Shown piece after piece: positions 36,997 to 50,135 of a stretch of 64,000 nt of DNA; the first letter of the stretch is position 1, and each line of letters opens with the position of its first letter. The notes below the pieces were generated by a model, which worked only from the letters and a program-made list of their open reading frames with translations, was not told where the DNA came from and made no database searches. Location of the stretch: contig NC_087378.1 of NCBI RefSeq assembly GCF_963675165.1, positions 2,825,525 through 2,889,524 of the forward strand, written 5' to 3'. The DNA is from Halichondria panicea. Taxonomy: Eukaryota; Porifera; Demospongiae; Suberitida; Halichondriidae. A program made the translations under genes and the position numbers.

Positions 36997-39900
36997 ATGG
37001 CTGATAAACCTAGAGGCAGGGGTAGGGGCAGAGGCAGAGCTAGTACACCTCCAAAACCTCCCAATGAAGAGACGGTTGCAATGCTGGCAGGTAATTGTGT
37101 AATTAGTCATTTTGTCAGCATGGATATAAGGACTCTAATTATAGGAAACTTGAATATTATTTCTCCATTATAATACACAATAAATGTTTTCTTCAGCAAT
37201 GAGTGTTTCCGAACCTCAAACCCTAGACCAGACATCGGAACAATTTGCCGACACTGCATCAGAACAACCTCTTCCCACAGTCGTACATTTCCATGACAAC
37301 CCAAGCTCCCTTACAACTATTGGTGAAGATAAGAACCCACCCTTGGTCAAAGACCTTAAAGATGCATTGCAACGGGGAGTGACAGTTGGCGGCACTTCAA
37401 AGTTCAATCCTCGCTCTCCAGAATTTTCTCCATTATCGTTTCAATTTGACACCAAGGCTCCCTGTCCGCTCTCAAATGGTCCATCAAGTGATCCCTTTTC
37501 TTCCCAAACTGGCACCAATGTACCTCAGCTGCCGGTCAGGACCAAAATGCAATTCCCTTTTCACATGCCTGGACTAAATGCTGGTGCCCCGGAATTTGTT
37601 CCTGGTTTTTCAACGCAAGCAAACTTTGCGAACGGCCTTGACCCAATTCCTATTGAGCAGCCTCTAGGAGAAATGCTTGGTGCAGACGATATACTTAGTG
37701 GTTTCGTGGCTGTTAAGGAAGTTAGAGATCTTGCAAAACAGCCTATAATGAAAGCTGCAGCTGAAATGCTTGTGAAAGGAACTTTGTATGTTGGCTCTTT
37801 CGATAGATTCAAGGTCAAGATTCTAACCACACTCAGTACTTTCACTCCTTCTATGGCTGTTTTTGAGAATTTGGCGGAAATGCTCATTCAGTGGGTAAGT
37901 GTTTATGTATAATTTTTACTGTGTCCAGTGATCCATAACTGTGTAATTGGTTGCAGGGAGTTGTAGAACCATACTTTCGTTGCACTTCTTGTAAAATGTG
38001 TGAGGTGATTTGGGATGACGACAACAGCAGTGATTTTCGCAAGTGCCTGTTAGGAAGGTAACTGGTGCGGGTACATTACTGTTAATCTCTAAAAGTGGAG
38101 AGGGGGACTTTCCCTAGGACATATTGCGGCATGTGAATGGGAGGGGGAAGTTAAGAGGAGGGCTTCGTAATTGTGGTGGTTAGGAAGAAAACACCCGTGT
38201 GCGTATGTCTAAGTGTTCGTTCTTCCTTCTTTTGTTTAGGGTGAAGGCTTGGTACAGCAAAGAATCAGATGAAGATCAGTATCGCATTATCAACTTTTCC
38301 CTGTTTGTTGCTGAGCTTTTCAGTCGAATTAAGCTTGTAAGTGATTTGTATTATATTGCTTATGATTACTGATTTGATAGAGAGAACAACCTGTTGAGAT
38401 CGTTGCTGGAAGTATATTTGATTTGGTGAACAAATTGTTGGCCCTGAAATCCAACGACACAATAATTGGAGCGTGTAACATCTTGAAGGTAAGAATTTAT
38501 CGATAGTTATGTGTGTTTTTTTCTTCCGTTCACGTTTCGGTGTATTTGCAGCTAACTGGAGTACTATTAGAGAAATGCGATGCTGTTAATGATGAAAAGA
38601 GAATGGACAAAGTTATCGATCTCTTAAAAGACCTTATCACAGAACCATCCCTAAGCAGGTCAAAGTAACACTCATTTAACTTATTGTTGTGTTCTCGATT
38701 ATTTTTTTGTCGATTCATGTGTTATCCTTTTTGTTATTCATCCTTGTTTTCACTATGATGGTTATCCTTGCAGATCTTGTACTGAACTGCTAGCTCGTGT
38801 GATAGAACAGCGTGCTCGAAAGTGGGCTTACAATGGGGATATGTCTAAACTCACTTCACCTTCACTGCAACTGGTCCCTACAAAAGAGGACAAAGGAAGG
38901 CTCAATGCCGATGCTACTCCGTTTATTCCATCAATTTTCCAGTTGCAACAACCGGTTACAAATGTTGGTGAGTAATCGTGTCTCAAGAATGTTATTGTGT
39001 GCTAATTGTCTTCCTTTTTGCAGAGGAGTGGACGGACTTTGAGACAGAGTACGACTCAGAGCCATTCGAAGGAGTGTCAGTGTAAGTTTCTATTGACACT
39101 GCAGCTGCTTTGAAAGTGGCATGCTGGCAGTTACTGACAAAACCAAATGCTATAGGTATTCTGAATAGCAAATTCGTGTATACACAAGTGGTATAATTTC
39201 GAAGGGAATATGCTGATTGAACCTTGTAAAACCCGAGGCCGTACCGCGACCAGCGGGTATAGTAGTCGTCTGGTTTGTTATGACACACAGGGTGTTATAC
39301 AGGGGGAAGGGGGATATCCCCCCCCCTTAAAATTTGTATTCAAGTACTAGTTGTATGACTGAGTGTCCATAGCTGGGTATTGAAATAACAGTTGACCTTT
39401 TTTTAGCAAAATTTTTCTGGTTACTTCTTATTCCCTCCTCTACTTCAAAATCCTGTATGACACCCTGACACATGAGTCTGCTTATACAGCCTTTACACAA
39501 CAAGTTATTAGTTTTACAGATTTTGATGTTAAAGCTTCGTTGTCCAATAAAAGCTAAGAAGCTTGAACTTACACCTTGGCTAGCTATACACCCGGCCTTT
39601 ATTTGAGGTATTAAAATTTACTAGCTGAAGTGATCCCATACCAGGAACAATGGAACAGGGTCACTAAAGTAGAAAGCTAGAAAGCTTCTCTGATCCTAGC
39701 CCCAGAACATACCACAGGAGCCATATTTCAAAGGCTCCAGGCTTTATTTATTTCATGACTTTGCTGTGATCCAATGAATGTCTCATACACTACTAAAAAC
39801 TCCGTTCTCAAAAGTTTCAGCAGAGGTTCTAGACCTAGTTTAGTTCCTGTTAGTTTGCTGTGCTGTCCAACTCAGTCATACATGCATTTATTGTACATAA

Positions 39901-40142
39901 TTTTATATCACTCCTCTGGTTTCTTTATTATCATGTCACCAGCCGAGGGTTATCACTTTAATAGTGTTCTAGTTATAGTTTCCCATTATGTCTCACAACT
40001 ATCTTTCCTGTGTTCATACAGTGACTACGATTATCCTGATGGAGATGATGGACTAGATCCTGATATTGAGTTAGAGATGGAAGCTTTTATTGAAGAAATT
40101 GAAGAGCACCTTCTTATGCAAGACTTTGATCCTGACTTATAG
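36997..40142 (+). CDS. PAIP1: Polyadenylate-binding protein-interacting protein 1
   Basis: Translation co-activator linking poly(A)-binding protein to the eIF4 machinery. Nine exons: 36997-37090, 37197-37894, 37957-38057, 38240-38336, 38381-38488, 38552-38658, 38774-38967, 39024-39081, 40022-40142. They total 1578 nt, or 525 residues. The N-terminus is an RGG-like stretch (KPRGRGRGRGRA). Residues about 158-169 (LNAGAPEFVPGF) are a textbook PAM2 motif for the PABP MLLE domain. A MIF4G domain of about 200 residues follows. The very acidic C-terminus (DPDIELEMEAFIEEIEEHL) is where PAIP1 has its second PABP-binding segment. CTIF and PAIP2-type proteins share parts of this plan, but PAM2 plus MIF4G plus the acidic tail fits PAIP1 best. 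Confidence 0.88.
39289..39466. mobile_element. MITE family 3, copy 2 (PAIP1 intron 8)
   Basis: Same ends (AGGGTGTTATACAGG and CCTGTATGACACCCT) and core as the element at 9697, in the same orientation, with about 20 extra bp near the left end. Confidence 0.8.
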
Positions 40143-40481
40143 CGTATTAACAAATACTAATCAAAACATTGTTCCACTTCATGCCCTTCGTATGTTTAAT
40201 ACTGTACGCTGTAATGCTACACCATTTATAATTACTATTTGCTCACACAAAGAAAATGATATCTTACACAGGAATTCATGCACTCCTGCTTATAATTATC
40301 TTTGATATGGAAACTGTAAGCAATATCTCGTGGATTAATTGCATATGGCCGCGCATGCGCAGAGAATCGACCTTTTACAACACGTGTTACGTTTTTTTTG
40401 TGAATTAGTGTTTGTTCAACTCTGCTAAGGCCTTGAAGGCGACTTACACTGCTCACAATTTATATCTACCAGTATTTCAAT
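40143..40481. other. PAIP1 to RPLP1 spacer
   Basis: 339 bp holding the PAIP1 3' UTR and the RPLP1 promoter. It contains GCGCATGCGCAGAG and a pyrimidine stretch ACCTTTTAC. I cannot place a transcription start. Confidence 0.5.
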
Positions 40482-41031
40482 ATGTCTGAGTCTGAATTAG
40501 CCTGTGTGTACAGTGCCCTTATCCTCCAAGATGCTGATATCAACATCACTGTAAGTTAATTCTTTCTCTAAAATTGTAATCCACCATGAGTACTTTTTCA
40601 CAGGCCGAAAAGATGACCACCTTGATCAAGGCAGCTGGATTGGATGTGGAGCCCATTTGGCCATCCCTCTTCTCTAAGGCCCTTGAGGGCAAAGACGTTG
40701 GTGCCCTGATCATGAATGTGGGCTCTGGTGCTGCCGCTGCTGCTCCAGCTGCTGGAATGGCTGCTGGGGGTGACAAAGGAGGAGAGAAGGTAGAGGAGAA
40801 AAAAGAGGAAAAGAAACCAGAAAGTGAAGACGAGTCGGATGACGACATGGGATTCGGTAAGAGTTTGTGTAGTGAAAATCTTTCTGAATTTGAAAGGCTT
40901 GTTGTGGGGTTCTCCTAATACTGTATTTTATGATTTTTGAGTGTGCACTGTGATTTTATAAAAAAAAGCTTGACTGACATACGTATTAAATTGACTGCTG
41001 CTGTGTTTTTTCTGCAGGTCTGTTTGACTGA
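40482..41031 (+). CDS. RPLP1: 60S acidic ribosomal protein P1
   Basis: Ribosomal stalk protein that, with P2 and P0, recruits translational GTPases. Three exons (40482-40550, 40604-40856, 41018-41031) give 336 nt, or 111 residues; human has 114. The N-terminal helical dimerization part starts [15 protein letters not shown]. An Ala-rich hinge ([15 protein letters not shown]) and a charged tail end in the universal stalk peptide [12 protein letters not shown]. The last three residues sit in a 14-nt terminal coding exon. P1 rather than P2 follows from the [11 protein letters not shown] start. Confidence 0.97.
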
Positions 41032-41367
41032 GGTCTGTGCGCCTGTAAATGACTCATTAATCCGTAGTAATTTTTATTATGGATATCAAATGTGTCCTTT
41101 CTTTTTGTGCTCATGATGGTAAAGTATAAAAATTAATATAGTCATGTCTGTTTTTATATGTAGGTCTATAGGGGGTAATCGTCGCTTAATAGGAAAATGA
41201 AAATTAATAGTGGGGTGGTTGGACACACCTCTACTAAAAAGGCTCCAGTAAAGTTCACTTAGATATATATCTATCAATGTATTACTTACCTGGGATGGTG
41301 CAGTGGATGTGAAAACGGTACATAGAGTAGTAGTAGTACATGATCTGAGCTGAGGTAAGCTGCAACA
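41032..41367. other. RPLP1 to RFC1 spacer
   Basis: 336 bp, AT-rich, with the RPLP1 3' UTR and the RFC1 promoter. No distinct element seen. Confidence 0.5.
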
Positions 41368-43486
41368 ATGGCCATGGACATCAGACAGCATTTTCGGCCT
41401 ATTAAAAGTGATCAGAAGCTGAGAAATTCTGTAAAGGTTTGCATCTAGCTAGTTCTACACTCTAGTCTTACACTGCATGACAGGTATAGACATGCAGCAG
41501 GAGGTATACTTATTATAAATGATAGCCATTCTTTATAGGTGGCAGTATTAATCAGCGATGATGATGACGACTTCAAAGATTCAGCAAAGCGACCATCTTC
41601 AAAAGCCAAGAAAAGCACCAAGTCAGTCAGCAAGTCACGCAAAAGAACCCGACAACGTTTTACAGATGAGTCAGGTGATACATGCACTGGTGTACATGCA
41701 TCTATATAAGAATCAGGAGGAGGAACAATTTGTCGTTATCCTCAAAAAGCAACAGGTTGTGTCTAAGTACCGTCTTTTAGGCCATTCCAAGTGAATAGTT
41801 AGTTTCAGCCCTGCATAATTATAATTCGCAACTTCCCTTATTTGAGGATATGTGCTTCTGCGCATACGCTGTAACATAAAATGCCACGTGTTTCCAAGAT
41901 ATCATGTATTCAAGTTGTTCTGAAGCCTGAAATAATTATGATGTCATAATATCCTACACCCACACCCTCCCTGCCTACATAAATGAAACTAATTTCCCTT
42001 GAAGTTTTGAAGTTTTTTACATGCCCAAAAATGTATTTTCAGTGGTGCACAATAGAACAACAAAAAACTAGTTTGGCGCGTAGCGTTAGAACGTAGAATA
42101 ATAGTAGCCGTTCCACGAGGCTATATATTTATAAGGGATGATTAATTTTGTATGTATAATTATATAGCCTCGATTTAAGGCTGCGTATAATTATTTTTGA
42201 GCGGTAGTAAAAAGTAACCAGAATTTCCTGGTGCTCAATTGGAGAAATTAGTTTTGGACTCGGCGCTTCTATTAGGGTTATTATAGTATCCACTGTAAGT
42301 AATTTGCCAGGAAATTTATAGTTCACACGATCTACATATAGACTGAGACACCATTATGATGTGTGTCCAATCTTCTCTGGGTTGATTAGCAGTGTTCTCC
42401 CTAAAGAGTGGTAGAGTGGCGCAGTGCCACTTTGAGGCAGCATCAATTGAAGCCCAGCAAGTGGGTGGGCTAGTTATGCCACGTGGCAGATTATTATAGC
42501 TGCAAGTCTAGATCAAAGCAGACAAATTGTCAGTTGCACTCTTCCCATCACTAGGGAAGCACCCCCTGAACTCCTCAAAAGATGAACTTATGATGCGCTA
42601 AAAACAAGACTCAAAATAACTCAAAATAGCAGAGTTTCAAATTCACCAGGAGTGATCTCTGACATGTTGATCCCATTTGGCAACAAGATAGTTTCTGAGG
42701 AGTTGTCTTTCGATAATTATGTTAAGGACGCTATTTTAGTATTGCGCATGAACGAATAGTCACTTACCGCTCAGTAGCCAGGCCTCCTTTTCTCCAGAGA
42801 CCTGCGTAAGAGGCTACCCTGTTATTTTTAATCTATGTGCTTGCTGTAACCTAGCTGTGTGTCATTTCTCTCCCTGCAGATTTAGAAGACGAGGGAAACA
42901 AGAAGATAAAAAAAAAGACAACTCCGAACAGAACATCCCCTCGCAAGAAAAAATCAATGACCACTCCCTTGTCCGGAAAAAAAGTTGTGTCAAAAGTTCA
43001 GTCAGCTGCAAACTTTTTCGGCTCAGATCCCATTAAAAGAACTAAGGTGAAGAAACCAGTGATAGAAAAGAAGCTGCCAGACGTTGACAAGAGTAGCAAA
43101 CGCAGCAGTCCTGACTCTGACTTGTATGAAATCCCAGAATCACCCATGGATGTCACAGAGATCGACAAAGAGATAGAAAAGGCACTGCAAGAAGACACAA
43201 GGAAAACAAATAAAGTTAGTTCGTGTACCGTAATTTCTTTTGCAGATACCACATTCTTAGTCTAGAAAGTTGACATGTATCTTATTTGTACTTATTTCAG
43301 GAGGATAAAATCCATGAAAGCAAAGAATTCAGTGAGACCCTAGCCAATTTAGACAAGAAAGTGTCAGTAACTGAGGTAGGTGGACAGGAAACATTAAGTT
43401 ATTGCATGGTCTCTGAATTGTAATATGCACAATGTGTGTATTACTCTCGTACATACAGCTGCCAGATTGACTATACATAATTATGT

Positions 43487-43548
<62 letters not shown>

Positions 43549-44242
43549 CTATCTATTTATTTTGACTAATGCCTTGTGCTAATTCTAAGAACCAAAATTA
43601 GAGGTTAATGATTGTTTTGTGCTTCACCTATAGAAGAACCACATAGACCCATCCCCATTATCAGATACTACCACCACAAAACCTGGCCCAGACAATACAG
43701 GCCTGTACCTTATAAATTAAGCCTCCCTCAAGGTCAGATTTAGTTGACACAAGCCATGCACAAGCTAAGTTGAAGTATTACAGCAGCCAATATCAAGTCT
43801 AAGATAAGTTCTATACTTTATGTCAGCATTACCTCAAATGTGAATATAGCTTACAATCAGCATGGCCCCAAGTGAGTAGCTAACAATAATTATTGAGTAT
43901 ACTAGTCGTTCTGAATGCAACAGATGAATGGGGAGGGTTGGTGCACCGTTAAAGACTCTTTAACCCATCATTCTCGACTCTCAAGGTCGGGCATCTGATT
44001 GCTTTTTTCTACAGTATGGTTTTGTGCTGTTCTTTTGTTTCCTTTTTTTTCTATAGTCCCTTAACTATTACTGAAGAGCTTCCCAAAATAATGTAGACAC
44101 ACTGTGATAGACTATATGCAAAATAACCTAGATACAGATCGGATTGCATTTATAACTTTGAGCTGTTTCTAAGTTTTAGGCTGAGTCAGTAATTATGTGT
44201 CGGAAAGCCCGATCCCACCCCCTATACTTCTGTATATACCAT

Positions 44243-44285
<43 letters not shown>

Positions 44286-47200
44286 CGAAATGTCCACCTG
44301 TTAAAAAACTAAAGCTGATGATGGAGAAACTTCCCACCAGTCGCTCACCATCGAAAACACCTCAGTCCACACCCACCAAAACTCCTGCCAAAATCATTCC
44401 AAAAAAGAAAAGATTTGCAAAGAAACAAATCCTTTATGAAGACGAAGATGATGACATCACATCATCAACGACTAAACAAGTTACTCCTGTAAAAGCTATT
44501 GTAACGAAATCACCAGCAAAGCCATACAGTACACCAAAAGCTCTGGTAAAGCCATCTGTATCAAGAACACCTTCTTCTAGTCGTAGCACAGCCACACCTG
44601 ATTCGTCCGTTATTGCGAAGTCAGTTAGCCCTGCCGCTGGTGAGACTCCCAAACCCACTCGCTCTGACAGCTACAAACAGTATCTGAATAGAGGAGGTCC
44701 CAAAGCACTCGGCTCTAAACCTATTCCCGAGGGTGAGTAATAATTGTAGACATTCTAGCTGTTTCAATTTTCTATTGTATTTACATCATTAGCACGGTAG
44801 TGTATTTAGTGTTCTAGCTGTTTCAATAGCACACATAGAGGTTTGCATGTTTAGACCATTGACCGTTACACATTGAATTAACTGTATCTTCTCCTCTTTC
44901 TTCCCTGATCTCCCCCCTTTCTTTACCACCTCAATTTCAGGCGCAGATGGTTGTCTTGAGGGGCTGACATTTGTCATCACAGGCGTCCTGGAATCTCTTG
45001 AGAGGGAGCAGGCCGCTGATCTGATTAAGAGGTACGGGGGGAAGGTGACCACGTCCATAAGTGGCAAGACCAGCTTTGTGGTCTTAGGAGAGGAGGCTGG
45101 ACTGAGCAAGTTAGCCAAGGTAAGGAGTGTTTAATGATAATGGTAGTAACCAGCAAAAAAACAGTAAATGCATTTAATTAAGCGTTTATAGAAGTGGTGC
45201 CTTAATTGGCCCATTGTGCCTGTTCTCTCCACGACTGTTAGTTGTAGTGAGATAGAGAGAGAACCAATTGTGTTTCAACAGAGTGCTTTTCTACACTGCA
45301 CTGTGTTGAAACTTTTAACTTGGTTTTGATATAATTTATTCGTCACTTTTGATTTTGTATGGTAATTTTCGTGTACCGATACACATGGTCCCTTTTTCTA
45401 GGCTGAGAAACACGGCACCAAGCAGGTAGACGAAAATGGTCTGTTTGAGCTTATCAAGACCAGACCTGGCAGTTCGAAAACAGCTGCTCCCCAAGTCCAG
45501 AAGTGGCCTGCTGCTAAACAGAAGTCGACCAGTCTTTCAAAGAAATCAAAACCACCTCCTATGATAAAGCATCCTCCAATTGTAGCTGTGCCTAGGGTGG
45601 GCACACCTAACACCTCTAAGATAAAGAAAGAACCAGGTAGGATTATCTTACGTGTGTATGTGTATAATTATATAAACTCAACTCTAATACCGTATAGCAC
45701 GACATTTTCGCTGATTTTGTGGGATAGCAATCCTGCACGAAAAATTAAGTTCACAATAATTGTAGAATTATCTGCTATAGCGTGCAAAGATTAAAGGCGT
45801 GGCTTCCGGTAAACAGTCATCCCATGAACACTGTGCAGCGAAATGCTTTTAGAGGCTATTCCACGAAATATAAGTGCCTCTAAAATTTCGCGCTATTCGG
45901 TGATTATGATACAAGTGTATATTGGAATTATACATTATATATACGTACAAAGTGTTGAGCAAAACCACTTGTGAAGTCACAGTATAAGTTCTTGTAGGTA
46001 CCTTTATTTGTATGTTTTTACACACCAGAGACCTTGCTATGGGTAGACAAGTATCGGCCAAAGACAACCAAGACCGTTATAGGGCAATCAGGAGAGAAGA
46101 GCAATGCCAAGAAACTGTCCAGGTGGCTCAGCAACTGGGATAACAATCACCTCAAAGGGGGCGAGACTAAACGTCCTGTGAATCGTTTCAATGACAACGG
46201 TTCCTCATACAAGGCAGCTTTATTGTCTGGTCCACCTGGTATTGGGAAGACCACTACTGCCACTCTAGTGTGCGAGGTATGTTCATGAGTTAATCCCTGT
46301 AGTTACAGTTCGTGTCAGCCCTGTCTGGTGGTTTTTGAACTGCTTTTTTGTATTTCTTTTCATGTCCGCCTTTGACGTATATGCCCACATTGTTTGTAGT
46401 AATGTATTACTATTACTAGAATTATATTTGTGAGCATCAAACATATGCGGACTTTGCGAGCGTTGATCATTTTGCCAAAATAAAATTGCTAAACCTATAC
46501 TGGTAATGACACACGATCCTTGCCAGAACGTAATTATAGTGGATTGCAAATGGTCAAATTTTCTGCTGATTTGGCTCATTTGCAAAAGGTTTTTCACCCG
46601 CAAAATATTCCAATAATACAGTACTTGTTTTTTAACTGCCCTGTTATCCACCCTCTTCCAAACAGGAGAATGGATTCTCTTACATTGAAATGAACGCCAG
46701 TGCCAAGCGTAACAAGGCCACTCTTAAAGGAGAGGTAGCTGCTCAACTGACCAGTTTGTCCATCTACTCTTTCATGGATGGGACAAGGGGCGGGGACAAA
46801 AGTGGCCACAAGCATGTGCTCATCATGGACGAAGTAGATGGCATGGCAGGAAACGAAGATAGGGGAGGCATGCAAGTGCGTAGAACGCTGCTGGGGCCAA
46901 ACAGTCTTGTCTATAGTGCTAGCTGTGTTTTCTGTTATACTGATCAGTAGCGTATCCAGGGTGCTCAATCAAGCACCCCCCTAAGTTTTAAGTGTAATCA
47001 TGTTCAGTTTCCCTCCGTGATCACTAATCACGAACACCACCCTACGTATAATTTGTAGAGGGACGTTGTGTGTATAGTGATAGGTTGACTGTGATCCCTC
47101 CTACTTAGGAGCTGATCTCGATGATAAAGACCTCACAAGTTCCTATCATCTGTATCTGCAATGACCGTCAGAGCACAAAAGTCCGCTCTTTGGCCAATCA

Positions 47201-49881
47201 CTGCTATGACCTTCGCTTCCAGAAACCCCGTGCTGAAACCATCAAGGGAGCCATGATGAGTGTCTGCTTCAAAGAAGGAATCAAGATTGAGCCTTCGTCA
47301 CTAATGGAGATGATTGTGGCCTCAGGGCAAGATGTACGACAGGTGTTGCATAATCTGTGTCTTTGGGGGTCCGGAGACAAGACGCTGAGTGCAGAAACTG
47401 CTAAAGAGAGTGCAAGGAACACTCAGAAACACGCGAAGAAGGTGAGTCCCCTATCAAATAAAGTAGTATGCTGCAGCTGCATGTACGTACCGGGTATATG
47501 CATTCTATTTGCTAAAATGGTATAAATACCATGCACAGAGTCCGTTTGACGTTGTCAGACTGGTGTTTGATCCTAGGAACGGGGACAGGGAGCTCTCTCT
47601 ATCAGATAAATCTGACCTGTTCTTCCACGACTACTCCATTGCTTCCCTGTTTGTGCAAGAGAACTACCTGTCGGCCAAGCCAGCTTCAGCCAGGTGTGTG
47701 CAGCCAGTGGATCTTGTTACCTGCAGTGTAGCTAATAGTATGTAATGATTAACAATGGGAAAATGACTAACAGTGGCCACGTCCTCCCAGAGGTGACCCC
47801 AGAGCCATGCTTAAATGCATGTCCCGTGCAGCCGACTCCCTATGCAATGGAGACCTAGTGGAGAAGCAGATCAGAAGAACGAACCAGTGGAACCTTCTTC
47901 CCACACAAGTATGGTTTAGAATTTTGTTGACATAGCTATTGGCTTGCACTGTATATTGAGTTTGACACCTCTTATTACTGAGGTGAATTGTAGGTGTTTA
48001 CATTTTTCGAATGCAGGCCTTCTTGTCCAGTGTGATTCCTGGGGAAGAGATGAAGGGGTTCCTGGGTAAGCCAGAGTTCCCACGATGGCTGGGACAGAAC
48101 TCAAAGAAGACTAAGTGCGACCGTATGCTTCAGGAGCTGAGCAGACACACCCACTTAAGGTAATGCCAGTGAAGTAAAACCTCGATATTCTGGAACCTCG
48201 ATTATCGGGCTTGGCAATTTTCTTTTAGAAAATGGATGTGTCCCTTAAATGCGCATGCGCATTGCAGCTGTTACTATGGAGACAAGCCTGCTTATCTTTT
48301 GCGCATGCGCAGACAACCATGTGGCACTGCATGCTGTTTATCAAGTAAGTGGATGGATCAAGGCGTGGTTTATCTATTTGATTCAGTTATTGGCCTGCCT
48401 CTTCCACTGTTACAGTACTGATAAGTCACATGCTAGATTATTAGACGAGATGTTACCATCATGGTTCTATTTTTGTGTAGGACATCCTGCAACAAGACTG
48501 AATTTGGGCTGTACTATCTGCCATTCCTGTCAACCAAGCTGATACGACCTTTACTCGACAAGGTATCGCATAAAGCACATTAGATTTAGCGATTTTAATT
48601 TTTAATTTGACGATCATGCTGCATGTCATGCATCTTGGAAGAATGATTGTCGATTTTAAATGTGGTGACCCTCATGCACCCAAATCGCCAAAATTAATTT
48701 GGGGCCCAATTTACCTGCTATAACAGAAGTATCGACTAAAATATGTTCCTACAAGTACCTATGCACCATATGACTTTGTGAGAGAAGTATCTCTAAGATT
48801 GGCACTTCATGTTATTGATCATTTCCATGGCTTCCTGTGCATGTGTTCATAGCGGATTTTCTTATATAAAAGCAATGTTGCATTTTGTTGTCTCAACACA
48901 CACATGCCATGCTCCAGGGGGGTGGAGGTGTGCCTGAGGTGATCTCCACCATGGCAACGTATGACTTGACAAAGGAGGACTGGGATGCCATGCAAGAGCT
49001 GGCTCACTTCACTGGTCGCCCAGACAGAGTGTCACAAATACCCTCAAACGTTAGTTTTATGTAATTTCGACTTAGACCCCCCTCCACATTATCGGGGAAA
49101 GAGGCTGAGGGGGTTCGATTACCTTTACACCCACATGTATGCTATGGCAGGGATAACCTACATACAGTAGTACATGTCAGCAATTATTTCTGCAAATTAA
49201 TTTGTAGGGTTATGTTATGTAAAGTTGATGATTGCTGAGGGGTTCTTTACTATTTATAATTGAAGTCTGAGCTTTTGGTGTGTAGTCATGAATGGACTCT
49301 CTCTCCCCCCAGGCCAATATGGGGAAGGGGGTTTACTGTTACTGTAGTGTCACTTACTCTTATGGAGGTATACAGCAAAAGTTATGACATAGCGGATTGA
49401 CGTATGGCTCTATTCCGTGTGCTTGTTTCCACACACTCTTTGGTGCTTCCCCGGCCAATAGCAATTTTTCACATTAGCAAATTATTTTTTGTATGATAAT
49501 TATTGTACCAGAGTGGATCCTCCTGCTTTAAGGATTAAAATTTTTACTTACGCCTTTTGTGCCTTAAGCGTGCACTGTCACATGCAGGTCAAGTCCCAGT
49601 TCACTCGGACTTACAATAAGGAGAAGCATATGTCTCACTACGTTGTGGAAACATTAAAACCCAAAAGAAAGACGACGGTGGACTCTGATCTCTTAGGAGA
49701 CGAAGATAATGCAGCTGTCTCTGAGGACGAGGATGAGGCAATCGATGGTAATCCCATGATCAAGGTCAAGAAGGAACCCATTAAGAAAACTGACAACCCC
49801 AAGAAAGGAGGGTCATCTAAGAAAAGGGAACCTTCCAAAGGAGGAACAAAGAAACCTAAGGCTAAGAAACCAAAACTATAG
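41368..49881 (+). CDS. RFC1: Replication factor C large subunit
   Basis: Large subunit of the PCNA clamp loader in the nucleus. Sixteen exons: 41374 (or 41368)-41436, 41539-41674, 42880-43214, 43301-43375, 44285-44732, 44941-45119, 45402-45636, 46029-46276, 46666-46875, 47109-47441, 47539-47693, 47791-47908, 48017-48159, 48481-48562, 48918-49049, 49588-49881. From 41374 they sum to 3186 nt, or 1061 residues. The start [10 protein letters not shown] matches the family; an in-frame ATG lies two codons upstream. A Lys/Ser-rich region precedes a BRCT domain at about 353-450 ([18 protein letters not shown]). AAA+ motifs are Walker [10 protein letters not shown] (about 558) and Walker B LIMDEVDG (about 625). 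A basic tail ([10 protein letters not shown]) ends the protein. A polyadenylation signal is at 49900. Exon 5 has an unusual acceptor inside a CA repeat. Confidence 0.95.
41675..42879 (+). other. RFC1 intron 2 (1.2 kb)
   Basis: AT-rich sequence with no recognisable exon or repeat family. It ends in a normal pyrimidine tract before the exon 3 acceptor. Confidence 0.5.
43485..43547. repeat. CA microsatellite in RFC1 intron 4
   Basis: An essentially pure CA/AC run of about 30 units. The antisense cysteine/valine ORF over it is an artefact. Confidence 0.95.
44246..44284. repeat. CA microsatellite forming the RFC1 exon 5 splice acceptor
   Basis: About 19 CA units run directly into the acceptor AG at 44283-44284, so no pyrimidine tract precedes the exon. 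The strong pyrimidine run near 44030-44056 lies more than 200 bp upstream. Confidence 0.85.
45685..45905. repeat. Possible MITE in RFC1 intron 7
   Basis: ACCGTATAGCACGACATTTTCG with a GTGCAAAGATTAAAGGCGTGG centre and a right part AAATTTCGCGCTATTCGG. The ends are loosely inverted (CGTATAGC...TTTTCG / CGAAAT...GCTAT...CGG). Only one copy is visible here. Confidence 0.3.
46402..46623 (-). mobile_element. MITE family 2, copy 3, inverted (RFC1 intron 8)
   Basis: Reverse-oriented copy with AGAACGTAATTATAGTGGAT, TTTCTGCTGATTTGGCTCAT and the terminal TTTCACCCGCAAAATATTC. More diverged than the two SNRNP40 copies. Confidence 0.7.
48175..48345. mobile_element. Pogo/Tigger-like MITE fragment D (RFC1 intron 13)
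   Basis: ACCTCGATTATCGGGC at one end and blocks shared with copy C (GCGCATTGCAGCTGTTAC, TATGGAGACA, CGCAGACAACCATGTGGC), inverted relative to C. The right terminus is lost. Confidence 0.6.
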
Positions 49882-50135
49882 TGATTTGATCGCGCTTATA
49901 ATAAATGATATTCTTTTTGCATTGTTGATTTGCTCATAACAACACTCACTTACTTACACGCTTGTATGGCTGTAGCATTTTCATTATTCTAAACCATCAT
50001 TCTCACGCAATGCATCACACTTAATAATTATTACATGTATACGTCAAAGACAACACAATTAAAAGACAATCAATAAAAGTGTGTACAGCAATAAAACTCT
50101 AAAAATGGTAGTTACGCTCATTCTCTTGTTGGAAA

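Noticed and set aside
40546-40848. 100-codon ORF antisense to RPLP1
   Set aside because: A shadow of the Ala/Lys/Glu-rich P1 coding exon.
43634-43730. Possible extra RFC1 exon starting [11 protein letters not shown] after a TAG acceptor
   Set aside because: No GT donor follows before an in-frame stop, and exons 4 and 5 already join in phase.
46283-46968. Two overlapping antisense ORFs over RFC1 exon 9
   Set aside because: They cross a MITE copy and a conserved RFC1 exon; the plus-strand reading carries the Walker B motif.
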